Origin: Megasphaera hominis
GTDB lineage: Bacteria; Bacillota; Negativicutes; Veillonellales; Megasphaeraceae
Reading direction: 5' to 3'
DNA: 21,181 nucleotides
Assembly (NCBI RefSeq): GCF_014269395.1
Contig: NZ_JACOGK010000040.1
Coordinates: 1 to 21,181, forward strand
The notes beneath the pieces are model-generated. The model did no database searches. It was not told where the DNA came from and saw only the letters and a program-made list of their open reading frames with translations. How positions within the stretch are numbered: the stretch's first letter is position 1; every line of letters starts with the position of its first letter. The position numbers were made by a program, and so were the translations under genes. Shown here in pieces: positions 1 through 6,942 of this stretch.

Positions 1-1
1 T

Positions 2-109
2 GCAATGATTGAGGATTACATTGGCTATTACAATACTAAGCGTTTACAGAGAAAACTGGGTGTAGTAACCCCGATGGAAAAGCACAATAACTATTACGTG
101 GCAGCATAA
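2..109 (+). CDS. IS3-family transposase OrfB, C-terminal 35 residues (cut by window edge)
   Basis: An open frame enters from the left edge and stops with TAA at 107-109. It reads ...IEDYIGYYNTKRLQRKLG... and ends NNYYVAA. The YYN-KR-Q-KL pattern followed by a T/SP-x-E motif is the usual C-terminus of IS3-family (IS150-like) DDE transposases, just after the catalytic glutamate region. The enzyme cuts and joins IS ends; the rest is outside the window. Family assignment is confident, subgroup is not. Confidence 0.85.
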   Translation, partial: AMIEDYIGYYNTKRLQRKLGVVTPMEKHNNYYVAA

Positions 110-112
110 AAA

Positions 113-135
113 CTGCCACCGGATATCGGTGGCAG
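113..135 (+). terminator. Hairpin after IS transposase stop
   Basis: A perfect 9-bp stem (CTGCCACCG / CGGTGGCAG) with the 5-nt loop GATAT starts three bases after the transposase stop codon. A T-rich stretch follows only about 15 nt later (150-159), so it is a plausible but not canonical Rho-independent terminator. Confidence 0.55.
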
Positions 136-163
136 TAATAAGTACATGTTTTATTTTTTGCTC

Positions 164-188
164 TGTCTACTTGACGGGGAGCGGTTCA
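164..188. repeat. IS3-family right terminal inverted repeat
   Basis: Read on the minus strand, this 25-mer begins TGAACCGCTCCCC and ends AAGTAGACA. It matches 17 of 25 positions of the left end of the second IS (20994-21018). It also supplies the last six codons and the stop of the truncated cas10 frame. Confidence 0.75.
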
Positions 189-2065
189 GCGGCCCGGGGC
201 TGGGCTTCTTTTTCCTGCCAAATGGAAAAAGGCTGCTGAAGATAGGTTCCCTGGCCTCTCAGTTCCCCTTTGGCAAGCTTATTGACGGCTGTCTTAAAGA
301 AGAGAGATAAGGCCCGGGACAAATCGGAGTAGCGGGAAAGTGTGGCATAATGGCTACGATTTTTCTCTTCATCACTGATAAAGCCACTGATAAAGGCTGC
401 ACCCAGATTATCCACATCTGCCCGTAGGACAGCCAGTCGATGGATGCCCTTGCCTTCCGCGTCGGCGCTGAGGTCTGCGAGCTGAGAAAAATCCATGACC
501 TGCCGTTGTTCATCGCGGCATACATAATCGGCTACCCACAACCGCTGATTAACGAGTTCTCCCGTCACAGCTTTATTTTTCCCGTACAGGCGAAGAATAT
601 CATGGTCTTTTGCAAAGGCCGTCAATTCTTTCACTGGCACGACATAGACCGACGCCTTGTCGCCCCAATTGTAGATGGGCATGCCCGATGGCTCTTTGTA
701 GTGAGTTTTCTTGGCAATGACAAAACATGTATCGACATAAGAGACGAGCATATGGCCCAAGCGATAGAGCCCGGCGCACATAGGGCACGCTTCTTGATCC
801 ATATCACTATCACCATAAGGTTCGAGGTCTGCCGTCGACGTATGACAAATAGCGCATTCCCGCGTAGCGTCATGAACTGCATTTATACCACTTCGTTCAT
901 CGAATAAGGCGCTCAACATTTCTGCGTCGTACCGTTGAATCTTGTCCTTTCCTACAGATTGGCTGGCCCGGGCAAAAACACTTCCTTGACTATCTGATTG
1001 CAAGAGCTCTGCTGCCGTACACGGAGCCATACCGGCTGCTAAATAGATACGTGTACCGACGTGTGACAAGAGCCAGGCATTGACAGCCTGTTGTTGCTTG
1101 GCGACACTGGCACGGGCTGCTTCTGTGTTGGGTAAAAGCGCATAAAAATGGCCACCACCACTATATAAGAGATTGATTCTTGAAAGGCCTGCATCCTGCA
1201 AGAGTCCGTCAATGATATTTTCCATGAGAATTTCCAAATAGAACGACCGGCCCCGCAAGGATTTCAAGGCCCCCTTCGTTGGAATGGTATAGATGAAATC
1301 CTGAATTCCTGACAGGTCACCTGAGACGAGGAGAAAGGCCTCTTCTTGGCGGAACTCCTTGTTTTTATCAAAGCAGGCTGACTTGTAATCCGCTCGTCCT
1401 TGGTCCGCAAAATATGCAGCCATACAGGTTGCTACAGCTGCTGTAACCTTGGAATGCATATATAAGGAAATATCTGCCAGTTCTCCTGTATTTGTACTAG
1501 ACGGGACAAACGACGTGACATCCTCGTAAATCCGCAGTACTTCATTACAAGACATAAGCGGCAATGGCTTCCGTTGAAAATTCTCCTTCAGTATCTGCAC
1601 TAATCGGGCATAAGTATCACTTGAAGCCTTAATAGATTCCTGCAAGGGATAATTGAATCGATCTTCTTCATTAAGTCCACGCAAATGGTACTTACCGAAT
1701 GGCGCCTGAGCACTGCCTCCGAACGCAGAAAACACAGAATAAAGAGGCATTTCCTTGTCAAATGTCCCTTCGCCACCTTCCTCCAGAGTTCGTCGATCCA
1801 CACCAGATGCGATATTATCCGCTTCATAGACAATATACGCCAAATCATCCTTTTCTAACTTAGCTTTGTCCAATTCCCGTCCGTGATGATAGCGGACACA
1901 CCGCAGCAATTCCCGGCCTGAGTCCGTATCACCAAGAAAAGGCTTCAAAAACTCCGCGCCCCTCTGGGAATGAGTTCCTGACAACTGATTGGCACGATAC
2001 ACTAATTTCCCTATATCATGCAACAGTGCTGCCTTGGCTAATACACGTTGATCACCTTGTGTCAT
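167..2065 (-). CDS. cas10: Cas10/Csm1 type III-A CRISPR subunit, C-terminally truncated by an IS (probable pseudogene)
   Basis: Large subunit of the Csm complex, which normally cleaves DNA through an HD domain and makes cyclic oligoadenylate through a GGDD Palm2 domain. Seen in the 632-residue product: HD motif at 16-17 (LLHDIGK) with further His at 32 and 60-61; the Csm1 signature SGDLSGIQDF followed by SLRGRSFYLE; YSGGGHF of Palm1; a zinc ribbon with two CxxC pairs (CAIC...CPMC); and the start of Palm2 (LAVLRADVDNLG, about 545-555). The frame then runs into the IS end: the last six residues (EPLPVK) and the TAG are IS sequence. Csm1 is usually about 750-850 residues, so the GGDD motif and the C-terminal domain are missing. 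The start ATG has AGGAGGAG upstream with good spacing. No other csm gene is visible; they could lie left of the IS. HD cleavage may survive, cyclic oligoadenylate synthesis should not. Confidence 0.93.
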   Translation of the reverse strand: MTQGDQRVLAKAALLHDIGKLVYRANQLSGTHSQRGAEFLKPFLGDTDSGRELLRCVRYHHGRELDKAKLEKDDLAYIVYEADNIASGVDRRTLEEGGEGTFDKEMPLYSVFSAFGGSAQAPFGKYHLRGLNEEDRFNYPLQESIKASSDTYARLVQILKENFQRKPLPLMSCNEVLRIYEDVTSFVPSSTNTGELADISLYMHSKVTAAVATCMAAYFADQGRADYKSACFDKNKEFRQEEAFLLVSGDLSGIQDFIYTIPTKGALKSLRGRSFYLEILMENIIDGLLQDAGLSRINLLYSGGGHFYALLPNTEAARASVAKQQQAVNAWLLSHVGTRIYLAAGMAPCTAAELLQSDSQGSVFARASQSVGKDKIQRYDAEMLSALFDERSGINAVHDATRECAICHTSTADLEPYGDSDMDQEACPMCAGLYRLGHMLVSYVDTCFVIAKKTHYKEPSGMPIYNWGDKASVYVVPVKELTAFAKDHDILRLYGKNKAVTGELVNQRLWVADYVCRDEQRQVMDFSQLADLSADAEGKGIHRLAVLRADVDNLGAAFISGFISDEEKNRSHYATLSRYSDLSRALSLFFKTAVNKLAKGELRGQGTYLQQPFSIWQEKEAQPRAAEPLPVK

Positions 2066-2269
2066 ATAACTCCTCCTAACTATAATAAGGTCTTATATTT
2101 TTCTATACTGTAACAATTCTTGATGCAAAGCTGGATTCCTGCTTTTTTGACGTTAAAAATACTAGTCAGGCTCAATTATATCATTTTACTATTATTTATT
2201 TCTATTGTAACAAAGAAAAGAGACAGATGCCTGTCCCAGAAAAAATTTCATCGTCATTTAAACGAAAAC

Positions 2270-2294
2270 GCTCCTGGAAGAAGGAGCATTTTTG
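2270..2294. terminator. Hairpin with T-tracts on both strands between cas10 and the array
   Basis: Stem GCTCCT / AGGAGC with a 6-nt loop, followed by ATTTTTG on the plus strand and GTTTTCG on the minus strand. On the minus strand it lies after the end of the CRISPR array and before cas10, so it could end the pre-crRNA transcript. Outside this hairpin, 2066-2315 holds an AT-rich stretch and the cas10 ribosome site; I see no gene and no convincing cas10 promoter. Confidence 0.55.
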
Positions 2295-2315
2295 TCGTAC
2301 GTACTATGCTTTCGA

Positions 2316-2412
2316 TTTTCCGTCCCCTTAAGGGGCGCAATACCCCTGTGCGGGTATTGCGGTTCATGCGGCCGCAAAAAAGGCCGCATGAAGGAGGACA
2401 ATGTTTAGAAAC
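2316..2412. repeat. Terminal CRISPR repeat split by a two-hairpin insertion
   Basis: The 5' part of a repeat (2316-2335, ending CCCCTTAAGGGG) and its 3' part (2400-2412, AATGTTTAGAAAC) are separated by about 64 bp. The insert is almost entirely two perfect hairpins: 2336-2361 (10-bp stem CGCAATACCC / GGGTATTGCG, 6-nt loop) and 2363-2392 (11-bp stem TTCATGCGGCC / GGCCGCATGAA, loop GCAAAAAA), one base apart, followed by GGAGGAC. It may be a small REP- or MITE-like element; I do not recognise its family. Confidence 0.8.
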
Positions 2413-3795
2413 ATAAAATATATTTGAAGCCGAAATAGCAAAAGAAAAAAGTTAGTCTCCGTCCCCTTGCGGGGCTAATGTTTAGAAACGATGGAAAGAG
2501 AAAACCCTTATCGTTACTTAGACAACAACATGTTTCCGTCCCCTTGCGAGGATAAGTTTTAGAAACATGCGGGAGGACCAGGCAAATACAGTGAATTGGG
2601 ATAATATGTTTCCGTCCCCTTGCGGGGCTAAGTTTAGAATCGGCGATAACAAATACCGCTCTTTCCTCCGTGCCTTGCATAAGGGTTTCCGTCCCCTTGC
2701 GAGGATAAGTTTTAGAAACCGGGATATGAACCCGGATGCATCTGGGACCTCTACAACAATAAGTTTCCGTCCCCTCGCGGGGATAATGTTTAGAAACAAT
2801 TAGTGTTTCATTTCATGAATAGTTACCACCCAGCCGAACTGTTTCCGTCCCCTCGCGGGGATGATGTTTAGAAACACTTAGCAAGTTACTGCTATAAGCA
2901 ATACTTATATATGGAATTGGTTTCCGTCCCCTCGCGGGGATGATGTTTAGAAACTTCGCAAAATCAAAGACGGCGAACCGCTCACCGGTGGCACGGTCGT
3001 TTCCGTCCCCTCGCGGGGATGATGTTTAGAAACGAGACAGCATGACAAAATTGCATCAAATGTACAGCGAGGCGTTTCCGTCCCCTCGCGGGGATGATGT
3101 TTAGAAACACTACAAAAAGAGCATGGGCGAATACATGGGCATGGATGAGTTTCCGTCCCCTCGCGGGGATGATGTTTAGAAACGCTTATTATTGACGAAC
3201 GAAACAAGGTAACGCTGAACCTCAAGTTTCCGTCCCCTCGCGGGGATGATGTTTAGAAACTGACGTCTTTGTCTCGCGCGATAGTGGCCGGACCTACAGT
3301 ACGTTTCCGTCCCCTCGCGGGGATGATGTTTAGAAACAACGGTATCTGCTATCGGCAATAGCCAAATGCGGCTCTAGTTTCCGTCCCCTCGCGGGGATGA
3401 TGTTTAGAAACACATCGGGAGCGAGTTGTGTTACGTCTGCCATTATAATACGTTTCCGTCCCCTCGCGGGGATGATGTTTAGAAACAAGATAAAAAAAGT
3501 GGTGAATATGTACTTGACAGCAAGGGTAAAGTTTCCGTCCCCTCGCGGGGATGATGTTTAGAAACTCGTAGTAGAAAACGTAAGACTCAGTTATGTACAT
3601 CTCTTGAGTTTCCGTCCCCTCGCGGGGATGATGTTTAGAAACGACTTATCGAAGAAACACAGGAAGGAATACCCGTCATGCCAGAAGTTTCCGTCCCCTC
3701 GCGGGGATGATGTTTAGAAACACAGAAATGTATAAGGCTTTAGAAGGTAAAAAAGTTGCCGTTTCCGTCCCCTCGCGGGGATGATGTTTAGAAAC
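2316..3795 (-). CRISPR. Type III CRISPR array, 19 repeats, 18 spacers
   Basis: Repeat unit is 35 bp: on the plus strand it begins GTTTCCGTCCCCTCGCGGGG and ends GATGATGTTTAGAAAC. Repeat starts: 2316 (interrupted), 2455, 2532, 2608 (34 bp), 2685, 2763, 2841, 2920, 2999, 3074, 3149, 3226, 3303, 3377, 3452, 3531, 3608, 3687, 3761. Spacers are 39-44 bp and all differ. The 13 rightmost repeats are identical; the six leftmost carry variants, so the left end is the trailer. On the minus strand the repeat has a CCCC-GCGA-GGGG hairpin (GNRA-type loop) followed by ACGGAAAC, close to the Staphylococcus epidermidis type III-A crRNA tag ACGAGAAC. Repeat polarity, degenerate end and leader promoter therefore agree on leftward transcription. 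The adjacent Cas10 supports type III-A. Confidence 0.97.
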
Positions 3796-3960
3796 CCTAT
3801 CTCCTGGAACCCGCATTCTCATGCGGTTCAAAAGGCCATTATCGGCGCTGATGGAAAGTGCTGTCATGACAGCACTTTAATTTGTTAAGAAAGCGCTCAC
3901 GAAGCCAGTGTTTATGCGGGCCGGCGCTGTTTTGGCGTTTTCTGGCACACCACTACGTAT
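3796..3960 (-). promoter_or_regulatory. CRISPR leader region (transcribed part)
   Basis: This stretch separates the leader-proximal repeat (3761-3795) from the promoter at 3961-3989 and would form about 160 nt of 5' leader in the pre-crRNA. It holds a bulged hairpin at 3807-3829 and a perfect 24-bp palindrome at 3855-3878. No open frame of note is present. Leader-specific integration motifs cannot be named from sequence alone. Confidence 0.7.
3855..3878. repeat. Perfect 24-bp palindrome in the CRISPR leader
   Basis: AAAGTGCTGTCA is followed directly by its exact reverse complement, with no central spacer. It lies 60 bp outside the first repeat. As DNA it could be a dimeric protein site; as RNA it would be a hairpin. 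It lacks a proper U-tract for a terminator on either strand. Confidence 0.85.
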
Positions 3961-3989
3961 AGTATATCTATAGTTCCAGCTTTTTTCAA
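3961..3989 (-). promoter_or_regulatory. Sigma-A promoter driving the CRISPR array
   Basis: On the minus strand TTGAAA (3984-3989) and TATACT (3961-3966) are separated by exactly 17 bp, which predicts a start near 3954 reading leftwards into the array. This independently supports the array orientation deduced from the repeats. No terminator is visible between the end of the gene at 4080 and this promoter, so read-through from the AAA cassette is also possible. Confidence 0.8.
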
Positions 3990-4079
3990 GCCTTTGTGTT
4001 ATGAACCTTGTGTATGGTGTAGCATTTCTTCCTATAACATATATGCCTCCTCCAAGTATAGGTAGGTATTAGGGATGTA

Positions 4080-5066
4080 TCATTCCAATCGTCTGCGTAC
4101 AGCTAATGGCACGTCTTCTTCGTCTACGACGCGGCGTACGGTCGTTTGTTTTTCTTCTGCGTCTTTGATAATGGCCAGGCACAGATTACAGAACGTACGG
4201 CTGCCGTGATGATTCAACTCGTTAGTAAAAAGCTTGCCGCACAGGTCGCACGTGTGGTCTTCCAGCCATTGACGGCACGTGTGGCAATAGTGGTGCTCTT
4301 TCAGCGTTTCCAGTTTTAGGAAGATTTTTTGGCAGCTCTCGCAGGTATGAGCTGGGACGAGATCCTTGCGCAGGAGAAAGGCCGGTTCCAAGGGGTTGCT
4401 GACGCCTTGGAAGCTGTCTTCCAGCGTCACGTCGGGACACGCTTCTTCGATGGCCACGATGATGCTGGCAAATCCTTTGCTGCTCATGTCCGGATGGAAC
4501 CAGTTTTGCGGGATAGCGTCTTTTTCTTTTAGAGCAGGCCATTGCTCCCGGATGGTCTGGGGGCTGACGAAGTAGTACTCTCTGTCGGCGCCGGTGATTT
4601 TGAGGCGGCTCGCAGTACATTCGTCAATAAGGTAGGCTTTTATATCGCCAGGCCCCCAGTGTCTCAAGGCCCAGATATCAATTTTGCGAAAGCCGTCCCG
4701 CTTGACGAAGGCGAACAGACTGTCATCGTCAGCAGGGATGACGCCGGTCTTTTGAATGTCCTCTTGCAGATGCCGGATGACTGCTTTCTTGGCATCATTC
4801 CGTACGGTCCAGCTAAGCAGGACGACGGCAAAGACGACGACGCCGGCCATGGCAGCGCGGTTGGGCATGGCGGCGTAAAAGAGGGCGCCAAAGCCAACGA
4901 TCAGCATGGCATGCCGCAAAAGGATGAGCAGGAAATTGTAGACGATTTGTACGATCAAAAGGGCTGTGCCCAAGACGACCATGACCAGCGTACCAGCGAT
5001 GGAAAGGGCCAGGAACAGGACGAGCAAGGCGATAATGGCGACGATGATAAAGAGGATGTACGACAT
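4080..5066 (-). CDS. Membrane protein with C-terminal four-CxxC zinc-ribbon-like region
   Basis: Not recognised as a named family. The 328-residue product begins with about 90 residues dominated by hydrophobic segments (roughly 2-48 and 53-87), then a soluble region. Near the C-terminus are four CxxC pairs: C242/C245, C261/C264, C273/C276 and C293/C296, which suggests two zinc ribbons. A GTG 60 bp upstream also opens the frame, but I chose the ATG at 5066 because the hydrophobic segment starts there and a GGGAAGTGAG-like ribosome site precedes it. It is the last gene of the AAA cassette, 65 bp after its neighbour. The segment just after the membrane part (about 88-170) resembles the same region of the protein at 11602-12177 in spacing of Leu-Glu, Asp-Ser-Leu, Trp and Tyr-Tyr positions, so the two may be paralogues. 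Function unknown; an adaptor for the AAA+ ATPase is one possibility. Confidence 0.8.
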   Translation of the reverse strand: MSYILFIIVAIIALLVLFLALSIAGTLVMVVLGTALLIVQIVYNFLLILLRHAMLIVGFGALFYAAMPNRAAMAGVVVFAVVLLSWTVRNDAKKAVIRHLQEDIQKTGVIPADDDSLFAFVKRDGFRKIDIWALRHWGPGDIKAYLIDECTASRLKITGADREYYFVSPQTIREQWPALKEKDAIPQNWFHPDMSSKGFASIIVAIEEACPDVTLEDSFQGVSNPLEPAFLLRKDLVPAHTCESCQKIFLKLETLKEHHYCHTCRQWLEDHTCDLCGKLFTNELNHHGSRTFCNLCLAIIKDAEEKQTTVRRVVDEEDVPLAVRRRLE

Positions 5067-5131
5067 AAACGGCTCACTTCCCTTCCCTAAACAATTCTTC
5101 TGTCTGCTGCAAACCCCAGACGCCACACCGC

Positions 5132-5524
5132 TTACATGGAAACATGGATGCTCCCGTCCTTATTGAATTGCGGTTCATCTATAGCGTAAATGACACGGCC
5201 CTTCTGCTCCAGCTCAGCGGCCGCATCAGGCCGGAGGACACCCCGTTCCCGCGGCGTGCTTTGGGCCTTAACGGCGACCCACTGGTCTTCCTGATCCTTA
5301 AAGAAGAGGTCCAGCGTCAAATAGAAATGGCCTTTATCGTATCCGGAAATGGCAAATTCGCCACCGGCGTAGGTATAGCCTTGTTCCAGTTCTTCCTTGA
5401 TAATGATCTGGTCAATCTTTTCCTCGCACGCCCGGGCAATCTGGTCCAGGGATTTTTCAAAAAACGGTGCCGTCAACTCTTCAATAAAACGGCTGAAGCG
5501 GTCAATCATCTTTTCTTCGCTCAT
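5132..5524 (-). CDS. Small hypothetical soluble protein of the AAA cassette
   Basis: A 130-residue acidic protein with no transmembrane segment and no motif I recognise. The N-terminal half is probably helical (EEKMIDRFSRFIEELTAPFF...), the middle is beta-like (GHFYLTLDLFFKD). An AAAGGAGA ribosome site five bases before the ATG supports the start. It lies 19 bp after the gene at 5544-5906 and 65 bp before the zinc-ribbon membrane protein, so it is almost certainly co-transcribed with the AAA+ gene. Function unknown; it could be an adaptor or a substrate. Confidence 0.8.
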   Translation of the reverse strand: MSEEKMIDRFSRFIEELTAPFFEKSLDQIARACEEKIDQIIIKEELEQGYTYAGGEFAISGYDKGHFYLTLDLFFKDQEDQWVAVKAQSTPRERGVLRPDAAAELEQKGRVIYAIDEPQFNKDGSIHVSM

Positions 5525-5543
5525 GGCAATCTCCTTTCTGGCC

Positions 5544-5906
5544 TCAGACGGTCAATTGCAATGTATCTTCCATGTCCTTCGTAATATCGGCTTCCTGGTT
5601 TTCAAATTTACAACGGATATGGGCCGGCACTTCGCTGGCGTCTACCTTGCGGGTCGTCGTTTCTTCGATCCATTTGCCGTCTTCCTTATAGTACATGCGG
5701 TGCATGATACCCGCCATGCGGCTGACCCCTTCGACGATGAGGTCGCCGACGATGACGGCTGCATAGGGCACGTTGGGCTTGACCTTGGCCCAGGCGCTCT
5801 TGAGCTTGGGGATGAAATCTGTCAGCCAATCGAGGATGCCCTTCCAGTTGGCTACGACGAGAACACTGCCGATTAAAATACCGAGACCTACTAATGCAGG
5901 AATCAT
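5544..5906 (-). CDS. Small hypothetical single-pass membrane protein of the AAA cassette
   Basis: A 120-residue protein with one N-terminal hydrophobic segment (about 1-20, ALVGLGILIGSVLVVANW) and a mostly hydrophilic tail. A second weakly hydrophobic stretch (VPYAAVIVGDLIVEGV) may associate with the membrane. Its ATG is preceded by AAGGAAGTG at about 10 bp. It starts 18 bp downstream of the AAA+ stop codon, so translation is likely coupled. No family recognised. It may anchor the complex to the membrane; that is inference from gene order only. Confidence 0.78.
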   Translation of the reverse strand: MIPALVGLGILIGSVLVVANWKGILDWLTDFIPKLKSAWAKVKPNVPYAAVIVGDLIVEGVSRMAGIMHRMYYKEDGKWIEETTTRKVDASEVPAHIRCKFENQEADITKDMEDTLQLTV

Positions 5907-5924
5907 AGAACGTACACTTCCTTT

Positions 5925-6902
5925 CTAATGAGTTTGCTTATCTTCTGGCTGCATTTGCTGCCGTACATACGCTTCTGAGACGACGCGTTTTTCTGTCGTC
6001 ACGGCCTGTCCCGCGTTGGCTGCCTTACCGTCCCGGATATGGCCGAGCATTTCCTCTACGTAGGCCTGGGAAACCAGGCTGTCACCGTGCCTGGCTGCCT
6101 TGAAGGCCGCCAGGAGGACGGCGTTGGCAATATCACTGCCGGTAAGCGCTGCGTATTGGCCGGCCAAATACGCGCAGTCCAGGTCGTTAGGCATTTCTTT
6201 GGGAATATAGCGCTGCCAGAGGCGGAAGCGGCAGTCGTAGTCAGGCAGTTCAAATTTGATGTGCAGAGAAATGCGGCGCATAAAGGCCGGATCAAAATTT
6301 TCGATGAAATTGGTCGCAAAGAGAATAAAGTCCTCGTACTCATTGAGGAGCATGAGCAAAACCGAGCGCGTCTGGTTGACGCTTACATCGGTGGCGCTGG
6401 TCATGTCCGTCACACGCCGGCTGAGAATGGCATCGGCTTCGTCAAAGAAGAGGATGCTCCCCGTTTCCTTGGCAGCAGTAAAAGCCTTGCGAATGTTTTT
6501 AGGCGTTTCGCCCACGTATTTCGACTCGATGTCGGCGTAGTTCACGATCAGAATAGGCCGCCGGAGGTAGCTGGCAATGGCATGGGCCGCCATGGTCTTG
6601 CCCGTCCCCGACGGACCGTAGAGGTTGATGCCCAAGCGCTTTGAATAGGGATGGGTCTTGGCCAGGCCCCAGTCTTCAAAGACATGCTTGCTATTGGCGG
6701 CATAAGCGGCAATATCGAGGATCTGCTCGCGCACACGCGCAGGCAGAATCAGATCGTCCATAGTATACTTCGGCGTTTCCGGTACAAAGACGATCCCCTC
6801 TTTTGCAGGCTTTACAGCTCCTTTCGTTGCTTCATTTTCCTCTACGCGTCTGCCAATTCCCATCTCTTTTACTGCACCATCCTTTTCCACGACAAATCCC
6901 AT
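5925..6902 (-). CDS. AAA+ ATPase of the classical (FtsH/Vps4-like) type
   Basis: A 325-residue single-domain AAA+ ATPase, expected to form a hexameric ring that threads or remodels a protein. Seen: Walker A GPSGTGKT (96-103), Walker B LFFDEADA (151-158, with D154/E155), a pore-loop motif KYVGET (128-133) as in substrate-threading AAA proteins, sensor-1 Asn in ATNF (about 198), the second region of homology with paired Arg in FMRRIS (209-210) and a sensor-2-type GSDIANAV. There is no protease or membrane segment, so partner proteins probably come from the three genes behind it. The first ATG lies only about 5 bases from the predicted transcription start and lacks a ribosome site; ATG at codon 14 (6863) is the alternative start. 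The motif set makes AAA+ certain; the substrate is unknown. Confidence 0.93.
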   Translation of the reverse strand: MGFVVEKDGAVKEMGIGRRVEENEATKGAVKPAKEGIVFVPETPKYTMDDLILPARVREQILDIAAYAANSKHVFEDWGLAKTHPYSKRLGINLYGPSGTGKTMAAHAIASYLRRPILIVNYADIESKYVGETPKNIRKAFTAAKETGSILFFDEADAILSRRVTDMTSATDVSVNQTRSVLLMLLNEYEDFILFATNFIENFDPAFMRRISLHIKFELPDYDCRFRLWQRYIPKEMPNDLDCAYLAGQYAALTGSDIANAVLLAAFKAARHGDSLVSQAYVEEMLGHIRDGKAANAGQAVTTEKRVVSEAYVRQQMQPEDKQTH

Positions 6903-6913
6903 CTATATTACTA

Positions 6914-6942
6914 ACTATAGCGTATTGTCTTGCACTTAGCAA
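6914..6942 (-). promoter_or_regulatory. Promoter of the AAA cassette
   Basis: On the minus strand TTGCTA (6937-6942), a 17-bp spacer and TATAGT (6914-6919). The predicted start falls near 6907, about 5 bases from the first ATG at 6902, so the transcript would be nearly leaderless. Confidence 0.7.

Larger units (their letters stand above)
1..188 (+). mobile_element. IS3-family insertion sequence, right end only
   Basis: The window opens inside an insertion sequence: the tail of an IS3-type transposase, a hairpin after its stop, and a terminal inverted repeat ending in the IS3-typical CA at 187-188. The boundary at 188 is inferred by comparing this end (read on the minus strand, starting TGAACCGCTCCCC and ending AAGTAGACA) with the start of the second IS at 20994; 17 of 25 positions match. 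Everything right of 188 reads as native cas10 on the minus strand, so the element has inserted into, or deleted up to, that gene. The left end lies outside the window, so the target duplication cannot be checked. Confidence 0.85.

Noticed and set aside
3807..3829. Leader hairpin sharing TCATGCGG with the hairpin inserted in the terminal repeat
   Set aside because: An 8-bp match within 1.5 kb can easily be chance, and the stems differ otherwise.
2405..3867. Several overlapping open frames across 2405-3867 with repeated HPREGTET or IIPARGRK motifs
   Set aside because: They are translations of the CRISPR repeats, not genes; the motif repeats with the array period.
4032..4040. Strong GGAGGAGG followed by ATG-TTA-TAG on the minus strand between the AAA cassette and the CRISPR leader
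   Set aside because: A two-codon frame cannot be supported as a gene; it may be a relic of a lost start region.
4542..5090. Plus-strand 182-codon frame opposite the zinc-ribbon membrane protein
   Set aside because: Composition (long Asp/Gly/Lys runs) is that of an antisense shadow; no ribosome site, and the minus-strand gene has membrane segments and CxxC pairs.
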